Notes: a model not told the origin generated them from the sequence alone. Positions 45,164-55,405 are shown, counted from the stretch's first letter. The stretch: 64,000 nt of DNA from Pseudomonas sessilinigenes (GCF_003850565.1 NZ_CP027706.1:4712001-4776000), one strand, 5' to 3'. Numbers and translations: made by a program.

Positions 45164-46057
45164 CTAGCCATGGTTTTGGCGTTGGCGTGCACAATCTTGT
45201 CGGAAGGCATTGGGCGACTGGCCGCAAAGGCGCTTGAAGAACCGCGAGAAGTAGGTGGGATCGCTGAAACCTAGCTGATCCGCTAGCTGGCTGATACCGA
45301 TGTTGCTGTACACCAGGCTGCGCTTGGCCTCCAGCATCAGGCGCTGGTGGATGATCTGCAGGGCGGTCTGCCCGGCCAGTTCCCGGCACAGGGTATTGAG
45401 GTACACGCTGGACAAGCCGATGCGGTGGGCCAGGGATTCCACTGTAGGGTGTTCTCGGTAGTGCCGTTCCACCAGCCTGATGAAATGTCCCAGCAACTGC
45501 TGGTGACGCTCGTTGCGGTTGCCGGGCATGGCGTTGCGCTGGCCGCGGCGGGCGATCCAGATCATCAGCACGTTGACCAGTGATTGCAGCAGCAGATCCC
45601 GGGCCGAGGCGCTACCTTCGTACTCATGCAGCAGCGTCTTGAACAGGGTGTCGAGACTGCGCCGGTCGGGCCCCACCGAGTAACAACCAGAAGATGCCAG
45701 CACTGCCAGTGGAGCGCCCAACTGCGTTTCCAACTGGGCGACCAGGGGGGCCGCCAAGGTCAGCACGTAGCCCTGGATATCGGCGCTGAACTGGAAGCCA
45801 TGGACCATCAGCGGCGGTATGACCTGGACCGCCGTCTCCTGTACTTCTCGGCGCTGGCCTTCGACTTCTACCACGGCCTGGCCACGCTGCACGTACAGCA
45901 ACTGGTAGAGGTCTGCGTGGCGATGGGGCTTGATCTCCCAGTGGTGCAGGCTGCTGCGTTCGGGGATGGATTCGCAGTGCAGCAGGTCCGGGGTCGGCCA
46001 GGCCTGATTCTCGCCATAGAGCTTGAAGACCGGGATGCTGGAAAGGCTGGCTTTCAT
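45164..46057 (-). CDS. pobR: AraC-family activator of 4-hydroxybenzoate catabolism, PobR
   Basis: A 297-residue AraC-family protein divergent from pobA. The N-terminal cupin half has ESIPERSSLHHWEIKPHRHA, where the HxH region binds ligand. The C-terminal HTHs include YSNIGISQLADQLGFSDPTY and end FFKRLCGQSPNAF. PobR of this type senses 4-hydroxybenzoate and activates pobA. The start at 46057 follows an AAAGG site; the frame extends 30 codons further without support. Confidence 0.9.
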   Translation of the reverse strand: MKASLSSIPVFKLYGENQAWPTPDLLHCESIPERSSLHHWEIKPHRHADLYQLLYVQRGQAVVEVEGQRREVQETAVQVIPPLMVHGFQFSADIQGYVLTLAAPLVAQLETQLGAPLAVLASSGCYSVGPDRRSLDTLFKTLLHEYEGSASARDLLLQSLVNVLMIWIARRGQRNAMPGNRNERHQQLLGHFIRLVERHYREHPTVESLAHRIGLSSVYLNTLCRELAGQTALQIIHQRLMLEAKRSLVYSNIGISQLADQLGFSDPTYFSRFFKRLCGQSPNAFRQDCARQRQNHG

Positions 46058-46114
46058 GGGCTCTGGACCTTTACGAGGAGAGGGATGGGCTGCTCGATAA
46101 TCGAACGCTGTTTG

Positions 46115-46172
46115 CAAAAGTACATTTTTGTAGCGGTTTATCATCATTTTTTGCGTTTTTTGTCAGCAAAAA
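46115..46172. promoter_or_regulatory. Candidate PobR operators in the pobR-pobA gap
   Basis: Two T/A-rich inverted repeats lie in the 192-bp divergent region: CAAAA-N6-TTTTG at 46115-46130 and TTTTTG-TCAG-CAAAAA at 46157-46172. The half-sites are related, so both may be contacted by the same regulator. Confidence 0.4.
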
Positions 46173-46183
46173 TGCAGGGGTAG

Positions 46184-47437
<1,254 letters not shown>

Positions 47438-47540
47438 ATCATCGGCACCGCAGCCATCACGTTTTGCTTGCAGGGATGGCCACTTGGGCGACCACGTTTG
47501 AGGCACGCCCGAATATGTCAGTTCTGTAATTTTCTCGTAT

Positions 47541-47559
47541 CTAAATGATAATCATTAGT
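47541..47559 (+). promoter_or_regulatory. Fur box upstream of the TonB receptor gene
   Basis: The site matches the 19-bp consensus GATAATGATAATCATTATC at 14 positions, with an uninterrupted 14-base core AATGATAATCATTA. It lies 70-88 bases before the receptor start codon, so the gene should be repressed by iron-loaded Fur. Confidence 0.88.
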
Positions 47560-47628
47560 ATTACACTCCGATCCCCCCATCCCTTAGCGCACCGTTAAGG
47601 TGCATTGGTTCGACAAGGATTGCGTGTA

Positions 47629-49683
47629 ATGAAACTCAGCTCCTGCTTGTTCAACTCCCTTCTATTGAGTGCTGGCGTTGGCCTGCTTGGCCCGCTGGCA
47701 CAGGCCGCCGAGACCGGTGAAGACTCCAAGCCGACTTCGCTGGAATTGGATACCGCCTTCGTCACGGCCAGTGGTGGCGCCACGGACCTCAAGGATGCGC
47801 CGGCCAGTGTCAGCGTCATCACCCGTGAGGAAATCGAACGCCAGCCGGTCTATGACCTCAACACCCTGTTGCGCCGGGTACCGGGTGTAACGGGCGGTTT
47901 CGGCCCGGTGGGCGAGCAGTCGAAGATCAAGCTGCGGGGGCTGGACGACAAGTACACGCTGATCCTGGTGGACGGCAAGCGGGTCGGTAGCTCCGGGGAT
48001 ATCAGCTACCGCCGCGACCTGGCGCGCCAGGACCTGAACTGGATCTCGCCGAACATGATCGAGCGCATCGAGATCGTCCGTGGGCCGATGTCCTCGCTTT
48101 ATGGCTCGGATGCCATGGGTGGGGTGATCAACATCATCACCCGCAAGGTGTCGCGGACCTGGAGCGGTTCGGCCAGCACCCATATCACCGTGCCCAAGGA
48201 TTCCGACCGTGGCCAGACTACCCAGTACAGTGCCAACCTGGCCGGCCCGTTGACCGAATCCCTGGGGCTGCGCCTGGGAGCCAACGTGACTCGGCGGGCG
48301 GCGGACGAGGTCGAGGCCCGTCGTGATTCGATGGGCGAATTCATGTATGGCGACGGGGCTGGAGGCTCCAAGGACCAGAGCCTGAACGCCTTGCTGGACT
48401 GGCAGATCAACGATGAGCAGAGCTTGTCTTTCGAGGCTGTGCATGGGGTAGAGCGTGCCTGGTCCTCGAAGAAGACCTTCGGTGATTGGGGGGACACTAT
48501 TGGGGGAGGCTTTGGTCCCAGCCGCCTGATCCGCGACAGCTACATCCTGTCCCATGTCGGGGAGTGGAGCTTCGGTACCTCTAAACTCGATGCCTACCTG
48601 AACAAGTACCGCAACGATATCGACTGGGGCAAGGCCAACTCCGAGGAGAAGATCGTCGAGGGCAGCCTGAACATACCGTTCGAGTTGCTGGTGGACCAGC
48701 GCCTGACCGTCGGTGGGCAATGGAAGCGTGAAGAGCTGACCAACACCGACACCCTGGGCACGGTGCCGGTGGACTACAAGGGGGCGCCAGTCAGTGGCTC
48801 GACCCTGAAGGGCGATTATTCGGCGGCATTCATCGAGGATGAACTGTTCCTCCTGGACAACCTGTCCCTGACCCTGGGCAACCGCTTCGACCACAGCGAC
48901 AAATATGGCAACCACAACAGCCCGCGGGCCTATGTGGTCTACCATCCACATGCGGATTGGACGGTGCGGGGCGGGGTGTCCAAGGGCTTTCGTGCGCCGA
49001 GCCTGAAGGAGGGTAGCGCCGGGGCGGCGACCGAATCCGGTGGCCGTGGCTGTGGCTCGCTCAAGCCCCTGGGGTATGTCCAGGGCAGCTGCTGGATGGC
49101 CGGCAACCCGGACCTTGCGCCAGAGACCAGCACCAACAAAGAGATCGGCGTGTCCTTCAACCATGATGATTGGGAACTGGGCCTGACCTACTTCCATACC
49201 GATTTCACCGACAAGATCGAGTATGGCCCCCTGGGGCAGTTCCAGGGCCGTTGGTGGACCATGCTGGAGAACGTCGACAAGGCCCGGACCCGCGGCTGGG
49301 AAGGCACCACCCGGATTCCGTTGGGCGACTCGGTGAACTGGCGCACCAATGCCACCTACATGCTGGAAAGCCGCAACCTGTCCACCGGCGAAGACTTGAT
49401 CAGTACACCCAAGCTCTCGCTGTTCAGTGCACTGGACTGGCAGGTCAACGATCGCTTGAGCACCGAACTGTCGGCGCAGCATGTGGGCAAGCAGCGGGGC
49501 CTGGGCAATGACTTCGTGCAGTCCTACACCACCTACGACCTGACGGCCAACCTGGCCCTGACCAAGTGGCTGACCTTGAATGGCGGGGTGCAAAACCTGC
49601 TGGACAAGGACCTGCGGGATGGCTCGACCAACTTCTATGTGCCCGGTCGGGCGTTCTTCGCGGGGGCGACCACCTACTTCTGA
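47629..49683 (+). CDS. TonB-dependent catecholate/siderophore receptor, CirA-like
   Basis: A 684-residue outer-membrane receptor. The signal peptide ends near LAQAAE. The plug domain contains ASVSVITREEIERQPVYDLN, ILVDGKRVGSSGDISYRRDL and IVRGPMSSLYGSDAMGGVIN, followed by a 22-strand barrel and a C-terminal aromatic residue (TTYF). LKDAPASVSVI and GPMSSLYGSDAMGGV resemble CirA, the catechol iron/colicin I receptor. The Fur box upstream supports iron uptake, though the ligand is inferred. There is no adjacent siderophore operon. Confidence 0.9.
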   Translation: MKLSSCLFNSLLLSAGVGLLGPLAQAAETGEDSKPTSLELDTAFVTASGGATDLKDAPASVSVITREEIERQPVYDLNTLLRRVPGVTGGFGPVGEQSKIKLRGLDDKYTLILVDGKRVGSSGDISYRRDLARQDLNWISPNMIERIEIVRGPMSSLYGSDAMGGVINIITRKVSRTWSGSASTHITVPKDSDRGQTTQYSANLAGPLTESLGLRLGANVTRRAADEVEARRDSMGEFMYGDGAGGSKDQSLNALLDWQINDEQSLSFEAVHGVERAWSSKKTFGDWGDTIGGGFGPSRLIRDSYILSHVGEWSFGTSKLDAYLNKYRNDIDWGKANSEEKIVEGSLNIPFELLVDQRLTVGGQWKREELTNTDTLGTVPVDYKGAPVSGSTLKGDYSAAFIEDELFLLDNLSLTLGNRFDHSDKYGNHNSPRAYVVYHPHADWTVRGGVSKGFRAPSLKEGSAGAATESGGRGCGSLKPLGYVQGSCWMAGNPDLAPETSTNKEIGVSFNHDDWELGLTYFHTDFTDKIEYGPLGQFQGRWWTMLENVDKARTRGWEGTTRIPLGDSVNWRTNATYMLESRNLSTGEDLISTPKLSLFSALDWQVNDRLSTELSAQHVGKQRGLGNDFVQSYTTYDLTANLALTKWLTLNGGVQNLLDKDLRDGSTNFYVPGRAFFAGATTYF

Positions 49684-49694
49684 GGCTACAGCTC

Positions 49695-49725
49695 GACCGC
49701 CCCGTTGCCTGGCAATGGGGCGGTC
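49695..49725. terminator. Hairpin between the convergent TonB receptor and porin genes
   Basis: GACCGCCCC and GGGGCGGTC, with an inner TTGCC/GGCAA pair, form a long stem between the stop codons at 49683 and 49744. There is no T run, so it may stop transcription only weakly. Confidence 0.6.
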
Positions 49726-49743
49726 CTGGTGTTGCGGGCCTGT

Positions 49744-51066
49744 CTAGAACACGTACTGCATGCGCATCACCAGGCCCTGGCCGGAGTCGTCACCGACGGC
49801 ATTGCTGATGTTGTCGGTATTGGCCCTGATGTAGTTGGCGCTGAGCTTCAGGGCCTCGTTGGCGTACCAGTTGACCCCCAGGGTGTGGCTCTTGCCCTGG
49901 GCATCGCCCACCTGGCGCACCGCGCTGCTGGCGACCACGTTGTCATCCTCGACCTTCATGGCGTCATAGCGATAGAACAGCTCCCAGGCACCGAGCGCTT
50001 TGTTCTGCGGCTTGATGGTGTCGAACCTGGCGCCATCGAGTTTGTAGATCCGCGGCTCGCCAGTGAGGGTATAGGCCAGTTGCGTGTAGTAACCCGAGGC
50101 CTTGATGTCGCTGGCGGCCGTGTCGGCCTTGAGCGTACGTCGCAGGTACTCTGCCTGGATCGAAAAGGCTTGCAGCGCCCAGGCTCCTTCGAGCCCCCAG
50201 ACCGAATCGCCTTTCCATAATCCTGATTGGGCGGTGGTCCCGCCGAACACCGCGCGATTGCCGTTGCTGCCGGCGCTGTTGCCACCGTTGGTATCGACGC
50301 CACGCACGCCCATGCGCGAACGAATGCGGGTATCGACGGCGCTGTCCTTGAGATCCCGGTAGGCGTATTGCAGGCCCAGGTGCAGGACGTTGCCCGGTTC
50401 ATGCCAAGGCGCGAAGACCCCGCGCAAGTTGTAGCGCTTGACGCTGTCACCATCGGTGTCGTTGTTGTTCTCGCTGAACAGGCTGCCGGACAGGTAGGCG
50501 ACCTTGCCTACCACGCTGTTGGCCTGGATACCTGTACCGCTGTTGTCGTTCACCCATTCGGCGGCGTCGTAGGAAAGGTTGCGCTCCAGGGCCGTGACCC
50601 ACTTGGAGCTGGTGGCTTTCTCCAGGCCGAAATCGGTGTAGAAGCGCCCGATCTTCAGGTTCAGTGGGTCGAAGCCTATGTAGGTCACGGTAGCCTCATC
50701 GAAGTAACCGGTACTGTCGTTGCCGACGTTGCGCGACAGGTCATAGTTGATCTGGTATTTCCAGTCGCGGTAGGCGGTGCCGCCGATTTCCAGGTAGGCG
50801 CGGCGGAAGTAGGCCGCATCCGCGGTATTGCCATTGCGGGTGTAGTAGCCGTCGAAGCGGCCATAATCCGCCTGCAAGCGTCCGCCCAACTTGAAGCTGA
50901 ACTCCTTGTCGGTGGTGGCCACTTCCAGGCCGCCTTTGGTTTTCACCACGATATCGGCGCCGTCGGTGGTGACCGTGCCCGCATGAGTGGTGAGGGTGAT
51001 TGCCATGCCCAACAGGCCGATGACTGCTGCACAGCCTGTTGGGGTTCCGGTGGTTCTGACCGACAT
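49744..51066 (-). CDS. OprP/OprO-family outer-membrane porin
   Basis: A 440-residue porin of the OprO/OprP (PF07396) type. After a signal peptide ([20 protein letters not shown]), the barrel opens with [20 protein letters not shown] and contains the family segments [20 protein letters not shown] and [20 protein letters not shown]. It ends in MRMQYVF with a terminal Phe. Members form anion (phosphate/pyrophosphate) channels. No clear Pho box was seen upstream, so phosphate specificity is unproven. Confidence 0.85.
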   Translation of the reverse strand: MSVRTTGTPTGCAAVIGLLGMAITLTTHAGTVTTDGADIVVKTKGGLEVATTDKEFSFKLGGRLQADYGRFDGYYTRNGNTADAAYFRRAYLEIGGTAYRDWKYQINYDLSRNVGNDSTGYFDEATVTYIGFDPLNLKIGRFYTDFGLEKATSSKWVTALERNLSYDAAEWVNDNSGTGIQANSVVGKVAYLSGSLFSENNNDTDGDSVKRYNLRGVFAPWHEPGNVLHLGLQYAYRDLKDSAVDTRIRSRMGVRGVDTNGGNSAGSNGNRAVFGGTTAQSGLWKGDSVWGLEGAWALQAFSIQAEYLRRTLKADTAASDIKASGYYTQLAYTLTGEPRIYKLDGARFDTIKPQNKALGAWELFYRYDAMKVEDDNVVASSAVRQVGDAQGKSHTLGVNWYANEALKLSANYIRANTDNISNAVGDDSGQGLVMRMQYVF

Positions 51067-51414
51067 ACTGCTCTCCCGTCCATTGCTCTTTTGCCTTGAG
51101 TAGCCATGCCTGTAGGGCTGGCTGGGCGGATAGTTGTCAGCGTGAATGAAGCTTTTTGTTGGTTTTCGTGACGTTTTTGTTTCGATCAGGCGGGACCATC
51201 CCACGGTCCAGGAATTTCAAGGGCCGCGGCGTGGTGGGGCAGGGTGAACCAAGGTCTTGGAATATGTCAGGAACATGACGGGTAAAAGTCATGGGCCGGA
51301 TCGAGGGTGCGAGGAGGGTGGCTGCAGCGCCAGTTCACGGCAAAAAAAGAGCGCCATCGGGAGGCGGATAAGAGCCTCGGGATAGGGTTTTTTTGTTATC
51401 GGGGAGCGACGGGT
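51067..51414. other. Intergenic region between the OprP-like porin and the LysR gene
   Basis: This 348-bp stretch has no supported gene. It includes the porin promoter region, a CATGAC/GTCATG inverted repeat (about 51268-51293) and a T-rich imperfect hairpin near 51345-51395 that could end the LysR transcript. I see no Pho or Fur box. Confidence 0.4.
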
Positions 51415-52347
51415 TCAAGCGTCTGCGGGGGTAAACCACTCGCGGCGCTTGGTGAAGGCCTGTTGAATCAGCTCCACCAGGACCCTCACCTCAGGGCGTG
51501 CTGCGGCGTGGGCGTGGGTGCAGAGCCAGGCGTATTGCTGGAGGGGGGAGTCGAACAACTGCGGCAAAGCAATGAGGGCCTTGTCCACTTGAGCGATGTA
51601 GTCGGGCAGCAGGCCAACGCAGGCGCTGTTCCTGATCAGCTCCAGGGCCAGGTGTGGGTCGCCGGTCTGCGCGATGCCGCTGGCGCGACGGCGTATCAGG
51701 CGGTTCCAGGGTTCCAGGGCAGGCACGCAGTAGTGGCTACTGAGCTGGACCAGCATGTAGTCATCCAACTGCTCCGGGCGCCTGGGCAGGGCCGACTTGG
51801 GTACATAACGCTTGGCAACGTGGGCCGAATACTGGATTGGCGCCAGGCAGATGGGCAGGGTAGTGGCGAAGCCGGGGTCAGGTCGCGGGCTTCCCGGATC
51901 GGCCAGCCATAGCAGGATGTCGGCCTTGGCCGAAGGTGTTCCGTGCAGTGGGATCAACTCTATCCGAGAGGTGGCATTACGACGCAGGAAGGCGATCAGG
52001 TCCCTTGCAAGAATATCTCGCAGCAATATATCCGCCACGGCAATGACTACGCCGGCCTGGCAGGTAGAGTCGACCTTGGCCGGCAACGACTGCTCCTGGC
52101 GCCTGGAGAGGTTTTTTTGCAGGCGTTTACCTATCAGGGTCAGGCTCAGTTTGTTGTCCTGGTAAAGGAACAACGGCGTGCCAATGAGTTGTTCGAGTAC
52201 CAAAAGCTTCTTGCGCAGCGCCGCCGCACTGATGTTCAGGCTACGTGCTGCTTGCTTGAACGATGCGCAGCGTGCACTGATGAGAAAGCATTGAGCCGAG
52301 AGAGCATCGATCGACTGCATGTCGACTTGGGGTATTTCAGCTGGCAT
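51415..52347 (-). CDS. LysR-family regulator of an accessory region
   Basis: A 310-residue LysR-like regulator with a divergent N-terminus. The HTH has FKQAARSLNISAAALRKKLL and VLEQLIGTPLFLYQDNKLSL instead of the usual LSQPAVSRQI pattern. The effector half contains DILARDLIAFLRRNATSRIE. It is transcribed away from the radical SAM gene on the other side of the 486-bp gap, so it may or may not regulate that gene. Its own ligand is unknown. Confidence 0.78.
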   Translation of the reverse strand: MPAEIPQVDMQSIDALSAQCFLISARCASFKQAARSLNISAAALRKKLLVLEQLIGTPLFLYQDNKLSLTLIGKRLQKNLSRRQEQSLPAKVDSTCQAGVVIAVADILLRDILARDLIAFLRRNATSRIELIPLHGTPSAKADILLWLADPGSPRPDPGFATTLPICLAPIQYSAHVAKRYVPKSALPRRPEQLDDYMLVQLSSHYCVPALEPWNRLIRRRASGIAQTGDPHLALELIRNSACVGLLPDYIAQVDKALIALPQLFDSPLQQYAWLCTHAHAAARPEVRVLVELIQQAFTKRREWFTPADA

Positions 52348-52833
52348 GCACAGGCCCTAGCCGTCTTGGTACTGGTGGCAGGTCGTGCTTATCGGCGGCT
52401 TCATGGCCGGCTCCTCGCAGGTGTTCGTACGAGGATACGTAACGCTGCCTTTCAGCAGCATCGCGGGAAAATTACTTATCTGTCATGTCGTGCAGGGAGG
52501 GGCTGTCCGGTTGTAGGAAAGTGTCGGAGCAGTGTTTTCCTGCCTGACCATTCATAACGGGGCATTAGCATGTTTGCCCGACATCATTGACCTTCATCAT
52601 TAAGCTGCGAAGAACAATGCAGACAAGCCTGCAAAGCGCCTGGAAGCCGAGGGGGCTCATGGAGCTGGATCGATGCCACCTGGCATAATTGGCAAGCGCA
52701 GATATCAAGGCTGTTCGGACCTGTTCTCGTCGCAAATAAATAACATGACCTTAGAGAGTGGTTTGTATCTAATACAAACCAAACCACCATAAGAAAAATA
52801 CAAACCGTATTAGCATAGTGAAGGACTATCACA
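52348..52833. other. AT-rich intergenic region upstream of the radical SAM gene
   Basis: This 486-bp stretch shifts from typical GC content to AT-rich towards the right. It holds the operator-like repeats at 52760-52806. A 23-codon frame at 52617-52688 has no clear ribosome site and is not called. Nothing else is recognised. Confidence 0.5.
52760..52806 (+). promoter_or_regulatory. Operator-like palindrome and direct repeat before the radical SAM gene
   Basis: GGTTTGTAT-CTA-ATACAAACC (52760-52780) is a perfect 9-bp inverted repeat with a 3-base spacer. The ATACAAACC half is repeated at 52798-52806, 26 bases further on. The set lies 28-74 bases before the ATG at 52834, where a repressor or activator would sit. 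No other copy was noticed in this window. Confidence 0.6.
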
Positions 52834-53982
52834 ATGCATATGTTCATAGATATTGTTGGGGCCTGTAATTTAAGTTGCCCTTCATGCCCCATGGGAAACT
52901 CCGAGAACAATAACTTCAAAAAATCCATGCCCATGGAGATGTTTAATGAAATAGTTAAAAAGGCCAAGTCAGAGGGTGTCAGTTCAATTCACCTCTACAA
53001 CTGGACCGAGCCCTTGGTTCACCCGCGCATTGGTGAGTTCATTGAAATAATAAACTCAGCAGGGATAAGCAGTGGGATTAGCACCAATTTAAATATTTCA
53101 AAGAATATGGAGCAGGCATTAAAAGCCGAACCTTCATTCTTTCGCATTTCATTATCTGGTTTTTACCAAGAAACTTACGAGCTTGGGCATGTTGGTGGCA
53201 ACATTGAAGTTGTCAAGGAAAACATGCTGAAGCTGCATGAAATCAAAAAGCAGTACAATCTTAATACGCTAATCGAAGTCTACTATCATCGCTATCTAGA
53301 CAACCTGGAAGAAGAAGCGTTGATGCGTGAGTTCAGTGAGCGCCTGGGTTTCACATTCAGTACGGGTTATTCGGTGATGATGCCACTGGAGAAAACCCTC
53401 GCGATCATTGAACGCGACTCATCTGTCACCGATGCAGATCGTGAAACCCTTAAAAGACTGGCATTACCGCCATACGATGATCTAGTTAACCTGGTTAAAC
53501 ACTATCCCAAGCATGCGTGCTCTCTAAAAGACAACATGCTGGTGCTGGACTGCAATGGAAATACCGTCCTATGCTGCTCAGTATTTAACCAGTCCGAGTA
53601 CTCCGTTGGTAAGTACCTGGAGCTTCCTCTGGAGCAGTTGAGCGGTCTTAAGTCCACTCAAGCCAACTGTGCAGACATGTGCAACCGTTGCACAAAAAAT
53701 GGTCTGCACTCTTACGCTACCGGGGCCAACCAAGGACCGATGGAGCGGCATGCCATCAATCGAATCATCAACTTCCAGCGCCTTAATGTTCTAGGTCTTC
53801 CGATTGATAGTGAGGAACTTGGGCGACAGGAAAACGAGGTTAGTGCAGAGAATTTCAATGAGCTCCAGTACCTGCAATGTAACCATGATGTGAATGCCGC
53901 AATCGCCAAAGGAGTTTTCTCTAGCGGCTATCAGCACTACATCCTTTACGGTCGATTTGAGAATAGGACTGGGGCAAGCTGA
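52834..53982 (+). CDS. Radical SAM/SPASM protein of unknown substrate
   Basis: A 382-residue radical SAM enzyme. The 4Fe-4S site is CNLSCPSC (Cys11, Cys15, Cys18) very near the N-terminus, so no leader-binding domain precedes it. A SPASM-type auxiliary cluster region follows with Cys229, Cys240, Cys247/248, Cys279, Cys283 and Cys286. Residues 346-378 (YLQCNHDVNAAIAKGVFSSG, then HYILYGRFENR) resemble the NPDV...HY..G..EGR segments seen at the ends of glycosyltransferases and surface proteins. The gene is AT-rich with many AAA/AAT codons, unlike its neighbours, which suggests acquisition by transfer. No partner enzyme is adjacent. Confidence 0.85.
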   Translation: MHMFIDIVGACNLSCPSCPMGNSENNNFKKSMPMEMFNEIVKKAKSEGVSSIHLYNWTEPLVHPRIGEFIEIINSAGISSGISTNLNISKNMEQALKAEPSFFRISLSGFYQETYELGHVGGNIEVVKENMLKLHEIKKQYNLNTLIEVYYHRYLDNLEEEALMREFSERLGFTFSTGYSVMMPLEKTLAIIERDSSVTDADRETLKRLALPPYDDLVNLVKHYPKHACSLKDNMLVLDCNGNTVLCCSVFNQSEYSVGKYLELPLEQLSGLKSTQANCADMCNRCTKNGLHSYATGANQGPMERHAINRIINFQRLNVLGLPIDSEELGRQENEVSAENFNELQYLQCNHDVNAAIAKGVFSSGYQHYILYGRFENRTGAS

Positions 53983-54012
53983 TTCTTGGTAAAAAGTATC
54001 TGTTCTCTCGAG

Positions 54013-54055
54013 GCCCTAAGGCACGACTGATGCAGTCGTGCCTTAGGGCTTTTTT
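54013..54055 (+). terminator. Very long-stem intrinsic terminator of the radical SAM gene
   Basis: Arms of 17 bp (54013-54029 with 54033-54049) are perfectly complementary, with a 3-base loop and six T. It lies 31 bases after the stop codon, closing a single-gene transcript. Confidence 0.93.
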
Positions 54056-54119
54056 GATCGACATTATTTTTAAAGGAGGCGTGGAGGCGGTTTATAGTTG
54101 CAGGAGGTGGGTAGTAAAA

Positions 54120-54206
54120 ATGCTCAAGCGCTGTATCTTTACCTTGAAAAATACCCGATGCACAAAAGGGCCGATAAACATTAACTGGATGGGGCCCGCA
54201 GAATGA
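54120..54206 (+). CDS. Possible 28-residue peptide downstream of the radical SAM gene
   Basis: ATG at 54120 opens a 29-codon frame to TGA at 54204-54206. The product begins MLKRCIFTLKNTRCTKGPIN and has two Cys and a basic N-terminus. An AGGAGG site lies about 12 bases ahead, slightly far. The frame ends at the edge of the ychF terminator. It is the only reading of this kind in the 300-bp gap 53983-54282 and may be chance. Confidence 0.25.
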   Translation: MLKRCIFTLKNTRCTKGPININWMGPAE

Positions 54207-54241
54207 AAAAACCCCTTGGGGAATATCTCCTCAAGGGGTTT
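54205..54241 (-). terminator. Intrinsic terminator of ychF
   Basis: AAACCCCTTG and CAAGGGGTTT form a 10-bp stem with a further inner pairing; on the minus strand T residues follow. It lies about 42 bases after the ychF stop codon. Confidence 0.85.
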
Positions 54242-54282
54242 GTTTGGCATCTATCAGGATCCTTGAGGATCCATCTTCATGC

Positions 54283-55383
54283 TTAAACGTTGAAGCGGAA
54301 GTGCATCACGTCACCGTCCTTGACGATGTACTCCTTGCCTTCCAGGCGCCATTTACCGGCTTCCTTGGCACCGCCTTCACCCTTGAACTGGATGAAGTCG
54401 TCATAGGCCACCACTTCGGCGCGGATAAAGCCCTTTTCGAAGTCGGTGTGGATCACGCCCGCCGCTTGCGGTGCAGTGGCGCCGACGCGAACGGTCCAGG
54501 CCCGCACTTCCTGCACGCCGGCCGTGAAGTAGGTCTGCAGGTTCAGCAGTTCGTAGCCTGCGCGGATTACGCGATTCAGGCCAGGCTCTTCCAGGCCCAG
54601 GGCCTCGAGGAACATGTCCTTTTCTTCGCCTTCTTCCAGTTCGGCGATCTCGGCTTCGATCTTGTTGCAGACCGGCACTACGACCGCGCCTTCTTCCTCG
54701 GCGATGGCCTTGACCACGTCCAGGTGCGGGTTGTTCTCGAAGCCATCCTCGGCCACGTTGGCGATGTACATCACCGGCTTGCTAGTGAGCAGGTGGAAGC
54801 CACGAATCACGGCCTTTTCGTCGTCAGCCATGTTTTTCATCAGGCTGCGAGCCGGCTTGCCTTCGGTGAAGTGCGGGATCAGCTTTTCGAGGATGGCTTT
54901 CTGCGCCAGGGCGTCCTTGTCGCCACCCTTGGCGTTGCGTGCAACTTTCTGCAGTTGCTTCTCGCAGCTGTCGAGGTCAGCGAAGATCAGTTCCAGGTCG
55001 ATGATCTCGATGTCGCGCTTGGGGTCGACGCTGTTGGAAACGTGGATCACGTTCTCGTCTTCGAAGCAGCGCACCACGTGGGCGATGGCATCGGTCTCGC
55101 GGATGTTGGCGAGGAATTTGTTGCCCAGGCCTTCACCCTTGGATGCACCGGCTACCAGGCCGGCGATGTCGACGAACTCCATGGTGGTCGGCAGTACGCG
55201 GTTCGGCTTGACGATCTCGGCCAGGGCGTCGAGGCGCTGGTCGGGCATCGGCACGATGCCACTGTTGGGCTCGATGGTGCAGAAGGGGAAGTTCTCTGCC
55301 GCGATACCGGACTTGGTCAGGGCGTTGAACAGGGTGGACTTGCCGACGTTGGGCAGGCCGACGATGCCGCAATTGAATCCCAT
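54283..55383 (-). CDS. ychF: Redox-regulated ATPase YchF
   Basis: A 366-residue Obg/YchF-family P-loop protein. The Walker A is [18 protein letters not shown], the G4 motif is CNKIE (NKxE, which favours ATP over GTP), and the C-terminal TGS-like domain includes [18 protein letters not shown]. YchF associates with ribosomes and influences stress responses. It follows pth with a 22-base gap on the same strand, the conserved pth-ychF order. Confidence 0.95.
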   Translation of the reverse strand: MGFNCGIVGLPNVGKSTLFNALTKSGIAAENFPFCTIEPNSGIVPMPDQRLDALAEIVKPNRVLPTTMEFVDIAGLVAGASKGEGLGNKFLANIRETDAIAHVVRCFEDENVIHVSNSVDPKRDIEIIDLELIFADLDSCEKQLQKVARNAKGGDKDALAQKAILEKLIPHFTEGKPARSLMKNMADDEKAVIRGFHLLTSKPVMYIANVAEDGFENNPHLDVVKAIAEEEGAVVVPVCNKIEAEIAELEEGEEKDMFLEALGLEEPGLNRVIRAGYELLNLQTYFTAGVQEVRAWTVRVGATAPQAAGVIHTDFEKGFIRAEVVAYDDFIQFKGEGGAKEAGKWRLEGKEYIVKDGDVMHFRFNV

Positions 55384-55405
55384 GGTGTTTCCCCTCGGAT
55401 AAGAG

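Noticed and set aside
51067..51414. Pho box upstream of the OprP-like porin
   Set aside because: No pair of CTGTCAT-like repeats with 4-base spacing could be found, so phosphate control is not claimed.
52617..52688. 23-codon plus-strand ORF upstream of the radical SAM gene as a precursor peptide
   Set aside because: No convincing ribosome site, a composition matching the GC-rich flank rather than the islet, and position upstream of the operator. Not supported as a RiPP precursor.
52584..52967. Minus-strand 127-codon frame over the radical SAM promoter
   Set aside because: It overlaps the start of the radical SAM gene antisense, has no recognisable domain, and spans the palindromic operator.
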